A DNA stretch of 64,000 nucleotides from Trogon surrucura. Its lineage: Eukaryota > Chordata > Aves > Trogoniformes > Trogonidae. The notes beneath the pieces are model-generated. The model did not search any database, was not told the origin of the DNA, and worked only from the letters and a program-made list of their open reading frames with translations. Within the stretch, counting starts at the first letter, position 1. Each line of letters opens with the position of its first letter. The DNA lies in assembly GCA_020746105.1 (NCBI GenBank), contig CM036617.1, positions 146,897,578 through 146,961,577 of the forward strand, in the 5' to 3' direction. The position numbers and the translations under genes were made by a program. Below are positions 40,640-52,560 of the stretch, one piece after another.

Positions 40640-40860
40640 TTTTACTCAGAAAAAAAGTATTTTAAAGGAATCTCACACATTTTCATGACAAAGTACTAAG
40701 GGCCACACCCACTTCACAGATGAACCATGTAGTTATCCTTCACCAGAACAGCTCTTCACCAGTGTGGTTATTCTTCACCTGCAGAACTGCCCAATATCGG
40801 CACTCATGCCAAGGGCAGAGCTCTAACCCATCCACTCTCAGCTCATCGGGGCCAAATTCA
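40640..40860 (-). mobile_element. Doubtful MIR-like fragment, minus strand
   Basis: Order of weak matches: AGCACCTTTTACTCAG, AGTATTTTAAAGGAATCTCA, CCACTTCACAGATGAACC, and GGCAGAGCTCTAACCC. This order is consistent with antisense MIR from tail to head, but each match is imperfect, and the segment between them (40740-40790) seems to contain an imperfect duplication (CTTCACCAGAACAGC and TTCACCAGTGTGG). Confidence 0.35.
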
Positions 40861-41763
40861 GACAGTGAATCGCTAGCTCTGACTTCCAGTTTCCTCTGTT
40901 ATGCAGTAGCTCTGATGACAATTCCTCAGCACAATGAAAATAAGGGACGCTGCATCCATCAAACGCACTATCAGGATAACGATGGAAAGCTAAAACCAGC
41001 CTCCTTTCCAACCTCTGCCCTGGATAGTTAATTACAACGGCATACTCAGAAGACACAACTGCCTAGAAAGGGCACTTGCTGTACTATTATAACTTGTATC
41101 TAGCCACCCTTCATTCACATAGCAATCAAGGACCCTTCCGTTTAGTCTCTTTTTTTCTCTTTTAAATCTGTACAGTTACAAGTGTACCAAATTTTAAGCT
41201 TCAAAAATGTCAACCACAAAATCAAGTGTCAAAAATATAAAACTCCTGCTAGGGGAACATTTTTAACCAACAGTGTACTTCTGGTTTCACTAACCTGGAC
41301 CAAGGATACAGCTGTACGCCGGGATTCCTGGCTGACATTTTTAAGGATCTGCAAAACCTCTCTTGTAAAAGAGCTCATCAGGTGTACAGAGGCTTTATCC
41401 TACTCCCTTCTCACTCCCTTCTCCATCATTGCTTTAGAGGGGGAAGATCAGAAAGTGCAGCTGTATCCAGGCCTTTACACCCCTATCCCCCTTTCCTTCT
41501 ACTTCCCCCCCCACCCCATATGTCACAGATATAAAGCACAAGCCAGATTTACAAAGATATTAAAGTGCCAAAACCATGGAGTTTGTCTCGCTGGAAGCAA
41601 ATATGCTTCCAATATCAAGATACCTATGCACTCCCCAAAATCTCACTAGGAGCCCAACCATGCCCCTAAATACCCACATACCTGTACAAACCTCTCTCCA
41701 CTTCTCTTTCCTTGATACAATTTACTGGAGAGCTTTCTATGCTTGCACTACTCTTTTCATCCT
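40861..41763. other. Nongenic DNA
   Basis: It contains the largest non-repeat open frame (155 codons, 41182-41649, plus). The translation has no domain, signal or membrane segment, and its end is in C-rich low-complexity sequence (TACTTCCCCCCCCACCCC near 41500). I treat it as chance. Confidence 0.5.
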
Positions 41764-41985
41764 TAAAAGCACTTACAAATACTAATTACTCTTCACATAT
41801 CCCTTCTGTGAAGTAAATAAGGATTATTATCCCCTCTGAAGCAAATATGGATTACTAACTCCTTTTTACAGACAGAGGAAACCCAGAAGAGGATTTTAAG
41901 TAGTCTGCATATCACAACATAAAGCCACGATATCGAAGTGTGGATTAAGATACAGAAGTTCTCTATCCCATGCTCGGACTGTGAC
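41764..41985 (-). mobile_element. MIR-type SINE, minus strand
   Basis: Read on the plus strand, it follows antisense MIR in order: tail (AAAGCACTTACAAATACTAA), AGGATTATTATCCCC, then CTTTTTACAGACAGAGGAAA, AGTAGTCTGCATATCACA (from TTGCC-AAGGTCACAC) and the head (TCTCTATCCCATGCTCGG). MIR elements are tRNA-derived SINEs, very old and present across amniotes. An imperfect tandem duplication of about 28 bases within the copy (41805-41833 and 41833-41862) inserts a second ATTAT/ATTACT block before the TTTACAG word. It is noncoding and presumably inactive. Confidence 0.75.
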
Positions 41986-42399
41986 AGTCTAAATCTTACC
42001 CTCCTATTTGCAAATGATACTCTTAGCACAATTGTTCCTATCTGCAGGCCAATGATCAAATATTTAATGTATGCCATAAAATGAAAATATGAACTCTACA
42101 ACAGTGCCTCTTATTTGTCATGCCCCATTACTTAGACAGGGTGGTAACATGCACTCACATGATGGTTTTCAATTTTTATTATAGTCTCTATTTGCTCACT
42201 CACTTAAGATGTTTAAAGAAGAGTTGTATGGATTATCAGACAGTCTGAAAAGTTCAGTTCAGAGCTCTTCAAACACATTCATTTTCATCTTATTAGCACG
42301 AGTAAAGTAAAAGCCTTAGGCAGGTAATTTACCATCCAGTTTATCCAAAGGGACTTCTAAAGAAAAAGTCAACCTTTGTAAATTGTTTGTGATAATCTC
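41986..42399. other. Nongenic AT-rich DNA
   Basis: No gene, RNA or further repeat seen. Confidence 0.6.
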
Positions 42400-42730
42400 C
42401 AAATTGATCATTAATTATCAGCTGCTACTAAACGTTTCTTCCATCAGCGGCACTGTGAAAATAATGCATTTCTCAGAAAATCTGCCATTGTTGTTATTGC
42501 CACCTGTGTAATCAGCCGTCATTAAACCCAGCAAAGTTGCATGGCAGGCAGCAGCCTCGCGAAGAGAATCCTGTCCAGCAATTCCATTTTCCAGACAGTT
42601 TAAAAGTTAGTTATCCACCAACAGGAAAGCATTCATTATTGATGTTTTATTTTACATTCTATACCTTCCCACATACAGTAACAGTTACAATTAATTTAGA
42701 CCCATCCAACTCCGCTTACTAAAGAGCATA
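42400..42730. promoter_or_regulatory. Candidate conserved noncoding block
   Basis: A unique stretch with TAAT-rich words (TTGATCATTAATTATCAGC near 42403), an E-box (CACCTGTG near 42501) and GCCATTGTTGTTATTGCC (SOX-type ATTGTT near 42484). It is free of simple sequence except at its end. The texture is like that of developmental enhancers. Inference only. Confidence 0.35.
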
Positions 42731-45699
42731 TTTTTTTTCTCACGGCCAAGCTCGAGCTGATGTACAGAAACTTCATTTTCCTTTTTGCTGTTTTCTGATT
42801 TTCTTCCACTAGAAGTGAATGACTACAATCTAACAGTAAAAACTGGAAAAGATCTTTCCATGAAAAAGAACTCAGGAAGAGATAACTGCAAGTAAACCAG
42901 GTTACCGTGAGCTACCCTCAGGTCCACATCGCACGTGAACAAACGGGGAGCGTTTTCTACAAAAGACTGCTTGTCAAACTGCAACTGAGCCTTGATCTAA
43001 AAATTTTGACCAATGTTTTCCAGAATTGCTGGGCATGATGCGCTGCACACCATTTTCAGTATTTGGGGCAATACTACGATTCAGTCTATGACATGCAACA
43101 TTCTCAGAGTTCCTGTTTCAATTCCACTAACTTAACAGCTAGTTGCCAGTTAACTTCACTGGAGCAGCCCTGGATGTCACGTGCCTTGCACCTTCAGTGG
43201 GATCAAACACACCTGACAAATCTCAAAAAACCTATTTCACCAACCAGAAAACCCAACCACGACTGCAATAAATTGCAAGCCTGGCGACTATTTAATTGTG
43301 TATTGTCATGTACACCATAGCTTAAGGAAACAAAGAATTAACACTGGAGTGAAGAAACAGGTGTTTTTAGAAATATAGTACCCCTGGAAAAGGCTATATG
43401 ATTACGAAGCACACGACTGTATTTTTCTCTAAAAGTTATCTGTGGGCAAAAAAAAATATAAATGGGTAAAGTGCCCACTGCCATGGTTTGTAGCTATAAC
43501 ACAGCAGCAGCTGAAGCGTTTTACATTTGAGAATGGCAGTCCCAGCCGCACTGTAATACACTTCTCTATTCTCGGAATAGATGAAACGCAGCATAATTCT
43601 ACGTATGTGCAACCACGTAATCTTTAACATACACACGCAGTGTGAAAGTGTTTTGCTCGCATCAAAGAGGGCTGACTGCTCGCTGAGGTCATGACCCAGG
43701 TTCATGGGCAGCGACTCCACTCTGAGGCCTGATGATTCCAAATGCAACGGGATGACAGTCGTACAGATGGAAAAAGGCAACAGCACCACAGCTGAAAGAG
43801 GAACCATCCCTCAAAGACAATTTTGCTCAGGTTCTCTCAAATTCATATAATTTAGGTTTACAATTGCAGCACAGGAGCTTTTAAATAACATATATGAAAA
43901 TTCTAGTTCAAAGGGCAGGAAAGCCTGAAATGGAATAGTCTTTTACAGAGAGATGAGATACAATCGGTTAAAAACTAAGAGAACGGACTTGTATTTTCTT
44001 CAGCGAGACAGTGCCAATGAATGGGCCACTGCTCTTGAGGGAGCCTGAGCTTTAAATACTGCCTTCTTCAGCAAAAAAAACCCAGAAGGATCCAAGCTCT
44101 TCAGGTGCAATTCTGTCCTAGACAGGGGTAATGTCAAATGACACCTCCTTGCTAAACAGTCCTGACTGCTGGATGCATGGAGAGTCAGATATATATAATT
44201 TTTGTTGTTGTTTTCTAATTTGAGGCCTCTTTATTACTACTTTCCTAAGTCCTGCAGAACCAATTACCCCACAGGCCACTGAACAGCACTTCATTCTAGT
44301 TACATACCATAGAATAATGCACTAATTGCAGAATCAGATTTAACCCCCCTGGGATCTGCATAACTTACTTAGAGGACCTATCCAGACCGTGAGAAGCACA
44401 AAAACAACCCCACCATTTAGCAGAAAGGCAGGTATCTTCAGGAGAAGAATTTAACCTGCAGAATTTGAATGTTGGTCACCATCCAAGAGCATGAGAACAT
44501 TCAGCCTGACTGTCAGATCCTGGGCTAAACTTGTAGGACTGAAATTTAAAAAATGCTCTCAAAAGTGCAAACTAAGCACAGTCTAGGGAGAGAAAATAAA
44601 CTCTGTGATGTCATCTCTAGCTAGCTCTTTTCAATAGAACTACATTAAGACTCTCAATGCATGCTTAATATTGGAAACAAGACTTATCATCAGTAAACAA
44701 TTTAATAATCTGGTTACATAAGCAGTAACAATTCCTTGGCTGGTAATGAACAATACGATATCAAAGTTGTCATCTCTTAAATAGGATCTTGGTTGATTTT
44801 CAGTAGCCCTGATTAATTCAATTGTGTCCTCAGTGTGTTTAGTGCCTGTGTAGATACAGGAGGAGAGAGTCTTGCAAAGGTCTCTCTGAGGACTGAGTGA
44901 GCTTTGAAATTCTAACTTGGGCGATGTTATATGAAATAGAATCCAGCTTACTTGCCAGGAAGCAATAAAAGCGAACTCAGTGAGACTACTCATGTGAATA
45001 CATCTTAGCAGAATCAGGGCCCGCTCAAGCCACAAGGGAGGATAAACTTAAATAAAGCATTTCAGTATAACCACTCTTTCAGCAGTCTTTAGTCTGTATT
45101 AGTAGCTAACATCTGAGGAAAGGAAAGGTTTGCTGCTTGGCAATAGTGTGGTGTTAATGTAACACAATCTGTTAAATGAAAAAGCAAAATTAATTCCAAT
45201 TTGGTGTCTTCACATTTCACACTCCAGAGACTCTTACGGACTGAATGAAAGACAAGAAGGGGCAGGGAAGATTTAGTGAATTTTTCCAAACACAATCATC
45301 TATTTCTTTGCATTTCACCCAATTAAGTCAAGAGGCAATCAGAGGGAGAGAAAAAAAAAAAAAAAAAAGGTGTCTTATTTATGTAGGGATTTCTTAATGT
45401 GTGCCTAAAGCAGCATATGAAATGTCTGTCTCTGTCCATCTTCCACTGCCTACTCCCCCTCTTCCCCTTGTCCTCTCCACAATTCAAATGTTTAGCCTTA
45501 CTTCATCCTCACAGCAAGGAATGGATTAAGCAGAATTACTTACTGCTATGCCAATTAAGGAGGAATTAATTACAACTTTGCCTCCTGTCCCTCTATGGTT
45601 GCAAGTTTGTCTACCAAAACAAATCTGAATGTAGCCAAGTGGAGAGCTGCGAAGGCTCAGGAGGACGCAGGCGCTACGTTTTCCTCTCGCTCCATTCAA
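42731..45699. other. Nongenic AT-rich DNA
   Basis: No supported gene. An 18-base A-run lies at 45351-45368. Frames at 43436-43807 (123 codons) and 44640-45035 (131 codons), both minus strand, have no domain or splice support. The left part near 42900-43060 is unique and contains a few CpGs. Confidence 0.5.
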
Positions 45700-45900
45700 A
45701 GCCCTGGCTGCAGTGGGGCGACTTAACTGAGCTGTTGTACTCCCTGGTACTTCAATTCCCCAGGCCCGTAAAAGGGGACAGTAATAATACCCATTTGTCA
45801 GCGGCATTGTGCAAGCTAATCCCTTAATATTTGTAAAGCACCTTGAGATCTTAGCACAGAGGGCACAACAGAAGTACAAAGTGTTATCATCATTGTAATA
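45700..45900 (+). mobile_element. MIR-type SINE, plus strand
   Basis: It runs in order through the MIR core and tail: GGGGCGACTTAACTGAGC, TACTTCAATTCCCCAGGCCC, GTAAAAGGGGACAGTAATAA, TACCCATTTGTCAG, ATTTGTAAAGCACCTTGAGA, and AGTACAAAGTGTTATCATCA. The GTAAAGCACCTTGAGAT-type tail is characteristic of amniote MIR copies. The 5' head is less clear. Overlapping frames of 130 codons (45526-45918, minus) and 62 codons (45639-45827, plus) are shadows. Confidence 0.8.
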
Positions 45901-48900
45901 AATTGGGGCATGTTCCAATTAAACTGTTTCTAGTGAACTCTCTCTGGACTTTGACTCAGAACATCTTTGGCTTCTGAAGCTACATATGCGCTGTCCAAAC
46001 CAAAAAAAAAATTAAAAACTACTCAAGACTTTTTTTTCTTCAGCAGACCATTTCTTTCTTACTATTTTCTGAAGAAATACTGCTCCATACCACTCAGATG
46101 CACTTCCAGGGCTAATTATATTTTGAAAGACAACCAGCACAAAGGAAGGCCTAGACAAACAAATAAGATAACTCCCCTTGGTTCGTCTCTCACTTTTTTT
46201 CCACTGGATGATAAATTCCAAAACCCACACAACCATACACCTTAGAAAAGACTAAAACAACCTTTGCTTCCCCTTTTTTTTCTTCCTTTTTGCTACTCCT
46301 GTACATTTCCAGCTTCACACTCTCCAACGTATAAATTGCCAACCAAACTCTCCTGCTCACCCCGGTTACAGAGCAAAACAAAGTAACTCCAAATGACCCA
46401 CTGCCGCTACTTAAAATTTTAAAAAAATAATCCAAGAACAAGAATCGAGTGTCCAATAACATGTCACTATCTGTTTACAGTACAAAAAGTAGGAGAGAAG
46501 GTTGCAAGGTATCTCTCTCATACAAACTTAAGTAGTTGCCCCTCTCTTCCCTCCTTTGCCGTTCCTTCTCCCATTCCCTTTTTCACCCCACCACAAGGCT
46601 GTGGATGTTGTGTATACAAGTGTCTCATAGTGAGGCTGTACTGCCTCAAAGAGTTAAAAAGCTCCTTTTGACTTTAGCACCTTCTGAAGCGTGTGAGGAG
46701 GATGCCTAACCCTGCAAAGTTCTCAACGTTTCCAGCTGCCACGAATTCCAACAGAAATTCGGGGCACTAGATTTTGAGCTTTACAATATCAGGATAATAA
46801 ATAACTATTACCTCTTTTTTAATTAACCTGTGGCGATATTCCATAATCCCCTACCTTGTGAGTCTAACTTCAGTTTTGTTAGTCTGGCACTACCTATCAC
46901 ATTACGAAAGGATAGTCCTGTACAAACAGATTATGACCCTAAATATCTCTTTCTCGCACAGAATAAATGTAATGCTGTATATTTGGATGAATCGTCACCA
47001 TATGAAGCAGAAAAAGAAACATCCACAAAAACACTCCACTGCCTTGACTAAAATATCTTTAGAGATTTTTAGATAAAGTGTTCTGAGATTAAATTCTTGT
47101 AGTCTAGCTTTTTTTAACCACACCAAAAAGAACCAGTATTTACCTAAAGCAAAATATTTTAGTTTAGTTCTTTTCCATCATTTATTCTAGTCCATTTGTC
47201 ACATCTATATAGCTTATATCGTTATTGACACAGCTATATGAGTAATAACATGTATCATATCTCTTTCTTTCTGTACACAACAAGTACAAAGAAGAATAGT
47301 TAGTTCAGCCAAATGAATAATTATTAAGGGTATACTTTCAAAAACCAGGTATTAACAGTTCATCACAGTAATTGACTGTGGTCATTCATTACATCTCCCC
47401 TGTAGATTCTGCTCTGCTTTACAGGAGACATGTCATAACAACAAGCATTACAAAAATAATACATAAGTTTCAGCTCTCTGAAAGATAAATACATTAGAGT
47501 AGTCATTTGCAATGCATGATAAAAAGATAAAAACAGTCACAGGAAAAAAGGATGAAGCAAACAACAGTGCTGGTTTGATGGTAAAGTGACATACTGTTCT
47601 AATAAACCTCTCCTGGGATTTGTTTCACATACAATCTGATAGCATTTATCACCGGTGCTCTCTTGCAACTGACTCCTACTAAACATCTAGAGGTTCTGGT
47701 TTGATTATCTGAACGTGAGGGAAGACACTGAACGCAGGTGAAGCAGAGTTTCTGAGCTGAAGGACCCACCACATACCTAGCAGGTATACAAAATCGTCGA
47801 GATAGGCTAACAAGCGGTTTTATACACCTAGGGCTTTGGAGCGTCATGGCCTTAATGTGTTAATTCTATTCCCTTAATAAGCTAAAAAATATATAAAAGC
47901 CATGATCCAAGCTCTCAGACCTAAGTAACGCCTGTTAGCTAAAAAGGAATTAAAGAAGAAACAAAAATAGGTTGCATGAAAAAGAGGCAAACAAAAGTTC
48001 AAAAATTAATTTCAAACCTCTCAGTTAGCACAGCTGGGAGACCCAGGAGCTCAGCTTGTCCATCTGAAGTGAGAAAAACAGACAGTACGAATCTCCTTCT
48101 CTTTATGATACTGAGTGCCCTACCTCAAGATCAGATCTTGAAAGAAAAGAGTCTGTGGTCTTCCTGCCTATCTAGATACTTAGGTAGCCTTCAATGACCA
48201 TACTATATAACCTGTGAGGTACTACCTATGTGCCACTCCTTATTTTACAACGGCATCCAGCAGCAATGTCATATTTTAGTTAATATTGCCTCTATTTTAC
48301 AGGAAAAAATAAAAGAAAACATACACTCTAATTTGGATTATTAGCAATGCAAAATGCATCCTACCACTACCAAAATGTAATGCATAATAGTGATAACAAA
48401 AAAAATATAGAGGGACTAAAAAGGAGACTAAACTATCTAAACTATACCAAAAATGGGCCAAAAATCTATTATTTAATTGATGTAATGGACACCCATTTAA
48501 GTTTTGCACAACTGCTTCTTCATTCCTGAAACATGAAATCAGTCCAAGGGGACTCCAAGCTATGTTGTATTTTCCGTGTTTCACTTCAATAAAATATTAC
48601 AAATACATTACCATGTATCTGGGATTTTTTTCTGCAATCATCATAACAAACCAATGTTTTCATAATGTCGCCACAAACCGCAGCTATTACCTCATACAAG
48701 AGCACAACGTTTTGGCAAAGTAGAATGAATAGTAGGAACAACCTCACCATCATCTTCCAAAATAGTTCCTTGAACACGTTTCCCAAAAACCGGTAGCAAC
48801 AAAATCTCTGCCACTTCATTCCTTCCCTCCAGCCTCCTCATGAACAAGAAAGCAAGGGAACAGGCAGTGGCCTCTCCTATCTCCTTGTTCTTAAAAGTCA

Positions 48901-49759
48901 CTGGATCACAGTCATCCACAGCTAAATCACACTGAAGTCAACAGGAAGCATTCCAAAACATGGACAATTTTATGTACATCATTTACCGGAACGCTGGAGA
49001 ATAAAGCCTAAGAAAAACGGACTGTTTAGCATCTGCCTGTACTACATGTTCTAATCAAGTCATGGGGACGGCCGGGGCAACACCTAAATTATACCAAAAC
49101 CATGGGTAGCATCCCCATTTTAACGTGGAAGTGGCACTGTCAATTAGAGAGGAAAAGTACGAAGATACCTCATCTTGTAGCAAGTCCGAAACCTACAGAA
49201 CTTCAAAGGAGTCAAAGCTGCTCAGAGCCTAACAGGGCGAGCCTTTATTTGTGTGTTCAATCTACCATATTCCTTCTCAGACTTTACTCAAAATGGTTTC
49301 AAGTAACTTACTGTTAATAAGGATTAAACCTACTTAAGTGAAGTATTTTCAGAGATCACATCACTATCAGGCCTGATTAATGGGTCTTGAAGTCTACAGC
49401 AGCGAGGCAGCACTCCTTATATATTCTAAATATGACTATGTATTTGCATTCCAGATTCTTTCTCCATGAAAATCAGTGCATGCAAAATAAATCCCACAAC
49501 CCCACATCTTGTATACAAAGGGCATCACACATATCCTGCGACTTAAGCTATTCTCCTGAAATTATCTTAGTCTCACACAATCACACTTCAAAACACCCCA
49601 TATGTCCGGTTTGGTTATTCCTCCTTCAAAAAGCTAATAAATGTAATACTTAGACGCAACTGTATTTCATCTAAAAACAATTATCTGCAGTACTTTGTGC
49701 CAGGAAAAGCATCGACAGGAATCACTAACAACACTTTCACTTTATTTTCTTGGTCTTTA
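45901..49759. other. Nongenic AT-rich DNA
   Basis: No supported gene or clear repeat. T/C-rich patches lie at 46026-46060 and 46265-46290. Overlapping frames on both strands near 46000-46460 and 48297-48919 are mutual shadows. Confidence 0.55.
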
Positions 49760-49830
49760 ATGGGCCCAATCCGACACTCAAGTTAAGTCAATGAGTCTTA
49801 ACAACTGTTTTCAGTAGGACCTGGGCAGAG
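49760..49830. repeat. Imperfect palindromic ancient repeat
   Basis: The left arm GGGCCCAATCCGACACTCAA and the word AGTTAAGTCAATGAGTCTT are followed by a diverged right arm containing TTTTCAGTAGGACCTGGGC. The pattern (CCAATCC ... AAGTCAATGAG ... TTCAGTAGG ... TGGGC) is that of MITE-like palindromes seen as old repeats in birds and reptiles, similar in kind to 11660-11732. Family not assigned. Confidence 0.42.
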
Positions 49831-50789
49831 CCTGACGACCAGACATGAACGCGGGGCTTGTGCAAGGAAGTCGAGGGACAAGCACAGCCTCTGTTTATTC
49901 ACACAACGACACTGCAAAGACAGAGGAAGAACAAACTTCCCGTGATGTTCCTACTACCCAGAGCTTCCGAAGAGTCCGCAATAAAAGCTCTGGAGGTGAG
50001 GGCATGCACTGCTCTCCAGACTTACTCAGTCCTTGTCCTCCCTTCTAAAGCTACTAATATTACGCATCAAACTTGCCCACTGAAAACCAGACTGAGTCGG
50101 TGCCTGGAGCGATGCAACTTTTACCTATTTTTTAAAAATCAAAAAACACAATACAAGACCCACCGTTGGTGCTACATATACCATCCTACTCAAGAAGATT
50201 ATTTGCACCTCAGGGAAAAAAAAACAAAACAGACTATCTGCACAATAGTTCACAATCACAATGCGCATGTATTGCTTCATTGAACACTACCTGATAAATG
50301 AGTCTAAAAATGTAGATCAACTTATTTCAGGCACTCACATTGATGTTTCATATAGATGAAAATATGGAAAGAGAAAAACAAGCTTTGATTTTCTCCCCAA
50401 ACAAGCCTGGAAGAGGTATATATCCAAATAAGAGTATATGAACGAGCCAAACCATTACAAAAAAAATGAACTGCCACGAAATTCTAAAAGGATACACAAT
50501 TTTTCCATACCAGCCGACTCACGTGCAGTTCCCTCACACACAATTTTTTATTTCTTTACGAAAATCATGCACTCATCCTGCATATGTGTCCTTTTCTCCT
50601 GCTTTCAGTGTTAAATATAACATCAGAACCTTCAAAAATACCGATGTTACATAGCCTGTGAAATGCAGGAGCCGACTTCATTCTGGAGACTTTCAAATCT
50701 GTACCTAGGGCTTCCTGGAAGGCAAAAGCAGCACATAATGCTTCAAGGGATTTCCAGAGTCCTGTACTGACATGTGCCTGACCTCACTT
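49831..50789. other. Nongenic DNA
   Basis: Contains a 141-codon plus frame (49858-50283) overlapped by a 67-codon frame in another phase. No domain or splice support. A-rich patches lie at 50213-50226. Confidence 0.5.
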
Positions 50790-51000
50790 TCCCTTTTACA
50801 CTGGAGCCAGGCAGCCAAAGGAACTGGCTGGTTGATATTCTGTTGCCATTTGGCACCCGCGTGTTGTGAATCTTATTTTATTTTGGATTTTGTCAATGAC
50901 AGGCCACGGAGAGAGTTCAAGTCCAACCTTTGAACCCGGTCATTCATACCCAGCTTTAACGCGAACGTAACTGTAACCTGGCGGTAACACTGAACTGGCT
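50790..51000. promoter_or_regulatory. Candidate conserved noncoding block
   Basis: Unique sequence with NFI half-site-like words (GAGCCAGGCAGCCAAAGG; TTGCCATTTGGCACCCG), a TCF/LEF-like CCTTTGAAC, and several preserved CpGs (TTAACGCGAACGTAACTG near 50956). There is no open frame of note. The combination suggests a regulatory element, by inference only. Confidence 0.38.
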
Positions 51001-52079
51001 GAAAAAAACTTAAGACGGAATCACACTAAATCTACCAAGTGCATCCTCCTCTGCGAACCACCCTCTCTCCATCTCAAGCTTTTCAAGTCGGATCTCTAAA
51101 CTCGGTGGGAAGGGTGACACAACACAGTGGTTTCTTTAAACCAAACAGAAGGAGACACAACTAGAATTTTAGCGGTGGAAAGAAAAGAGAAAAAAAAAAA
51201 AAGGGAGAAAGCAAGGTATTTGTTCAGTCCTTATGAACAGCATGAGGGAACTTAACAGTGTAAATCAAATTAAACAGTCTAGGGGCATGGCATGAAAGCT
51301 CCCATTTTAATAAAAAAAGGGGACAATTGGCAGGTTGTTTAAAACTGTGGCTGCACTCTTGTACCCTCTGCCTCCTCCTCCCAACCCTCCCTCCCACACC
51401 ACCAACTGCCATCTCAAATTTACCCTGCCATGCACTCACTCAGGAACTCCCATCCAACCACAGCAGACTGGAAGAATTTATATACATAAATTGACAATAA
51501 ATATGACTATATTACCTAAAGTAAGGAGGAGGGGAAGCAAAGAAAATGACCAAATTGTTGACATTGGTCAAGGAGACTTTCCCCTCTGAAATTTCCAAGA
51601 ACATGAGGGCCGAATAGAAAAGGTTTCATTATGAATCCACTCATAGTGTTTCTCAGAGGATTTCTTCTCACCCGTTCCTGAACACAGGAGCTTATTCTTC
51701 TGCAATCATTAACGCCGAACAGCAGATAGACTGCTGTTTCCCACTCCTGAAGAAACCCATTTTGTGGCAAGCAACATGAAGAACTGCTTCACTAATAAGA
51801 TGGTTAAGTAACTTCAGCAGAGTTGCTATGGGAAGGTGAGGTGACACAGTGGCTTGAGAACCAGCTTTCTTTCCATCTGGACCACCACTTAAAGGGCCTC
51901 AGAATTTTCTTAAGCTCAATAGGCTTGTTTTAATCTCTACCTGTGAGAATAACAGGGCCCCCCATAAAAAAATATAGAAAGCATGCCCGACTGCTTGTGC
52001 GGAGAGGGTGAAAGAAGAGTTGTGGAAGGGAGAGAAAGGACAGGAATAATACCGAGGGCTGCAAGTCTATTAGCTTGTT
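51001..52079. other. Nongenic DNA
   Basis: An A-rich tract lies at 51187-51204. A C/T-rich patch lies at 51360-51400. A segment at 51830-51960 weakly recalls a plus-strand MIR but is not convincing. No supported gene. Confidence 0.5.
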
Positions 52080-52560
52080 AGGGCTATAACCTTAATACTC
52101 TCAAGGCTTATTTCACATGCATTTTTTAAAAAAGATGGATTTTTGCTGTCCGTACATTATGATTCATCTAAAACTATGCAGCAGCTTTTAAGTTTCCAGG
52201 ATTATCATCATTTTATCCATAGCGATCCAACTTTATCTTTCTTTCATCGGCTCGGATGTTCTCCACAAAAGGACGGATTCGGGCAAATAAAACCTCATAG
52301 TTAAAAGCAGCACTTTCTCAAGACCAAGCAACACAGAGAAAAGGCAATCTTAAGAAAATGAGGGCGTAAACAGCAATTAGCCCTTTTATTCACCTTCCTG
52401 ATACCTCAGAAGCAGACAATCCAGCCCTACTTTTCAAAGAGAAGTACATTTATTGAGAAAAGCATTCGGCAACATTATGATGTGACACAAGCAGCTCTCT
52501 AGACGCAGCAGCCAGGAACCTTTAGCCCTGTCCAAAGGTGTTAACAGCGCAGTGCTAATG
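52080..52560. promoter_or_regulatory. Candidate conserved noncoding block
   Basis: About 480 bases without simple repeats. It has retained CpGs in AT-rich DNA (CATAGCGATCCAACTTTATC, CATCGGCTCGGATGTTC, ACGGATTCGGGCAAATAAAA) and HOX/CDX-like TTTAT and TTTATTG cores. No frame of coding character is present. It resembles constrained noncoding sequence, but conservation was not tested. Confidence 0.38.

Noticed and set aside
41182-41649. 155-codon plus-strand frame
   Set aside because: No domain; its end runs into a C-rich low-complexity patch.
51830-51960. Weak plus-strand MIR-like order of words (ACAGTGGCTTGAG ... GCCTCAGAATTTTC ... GAGAATAACAGG)
   Set aside because: Matches are short and interrupted, and the diagnostic core is missing.
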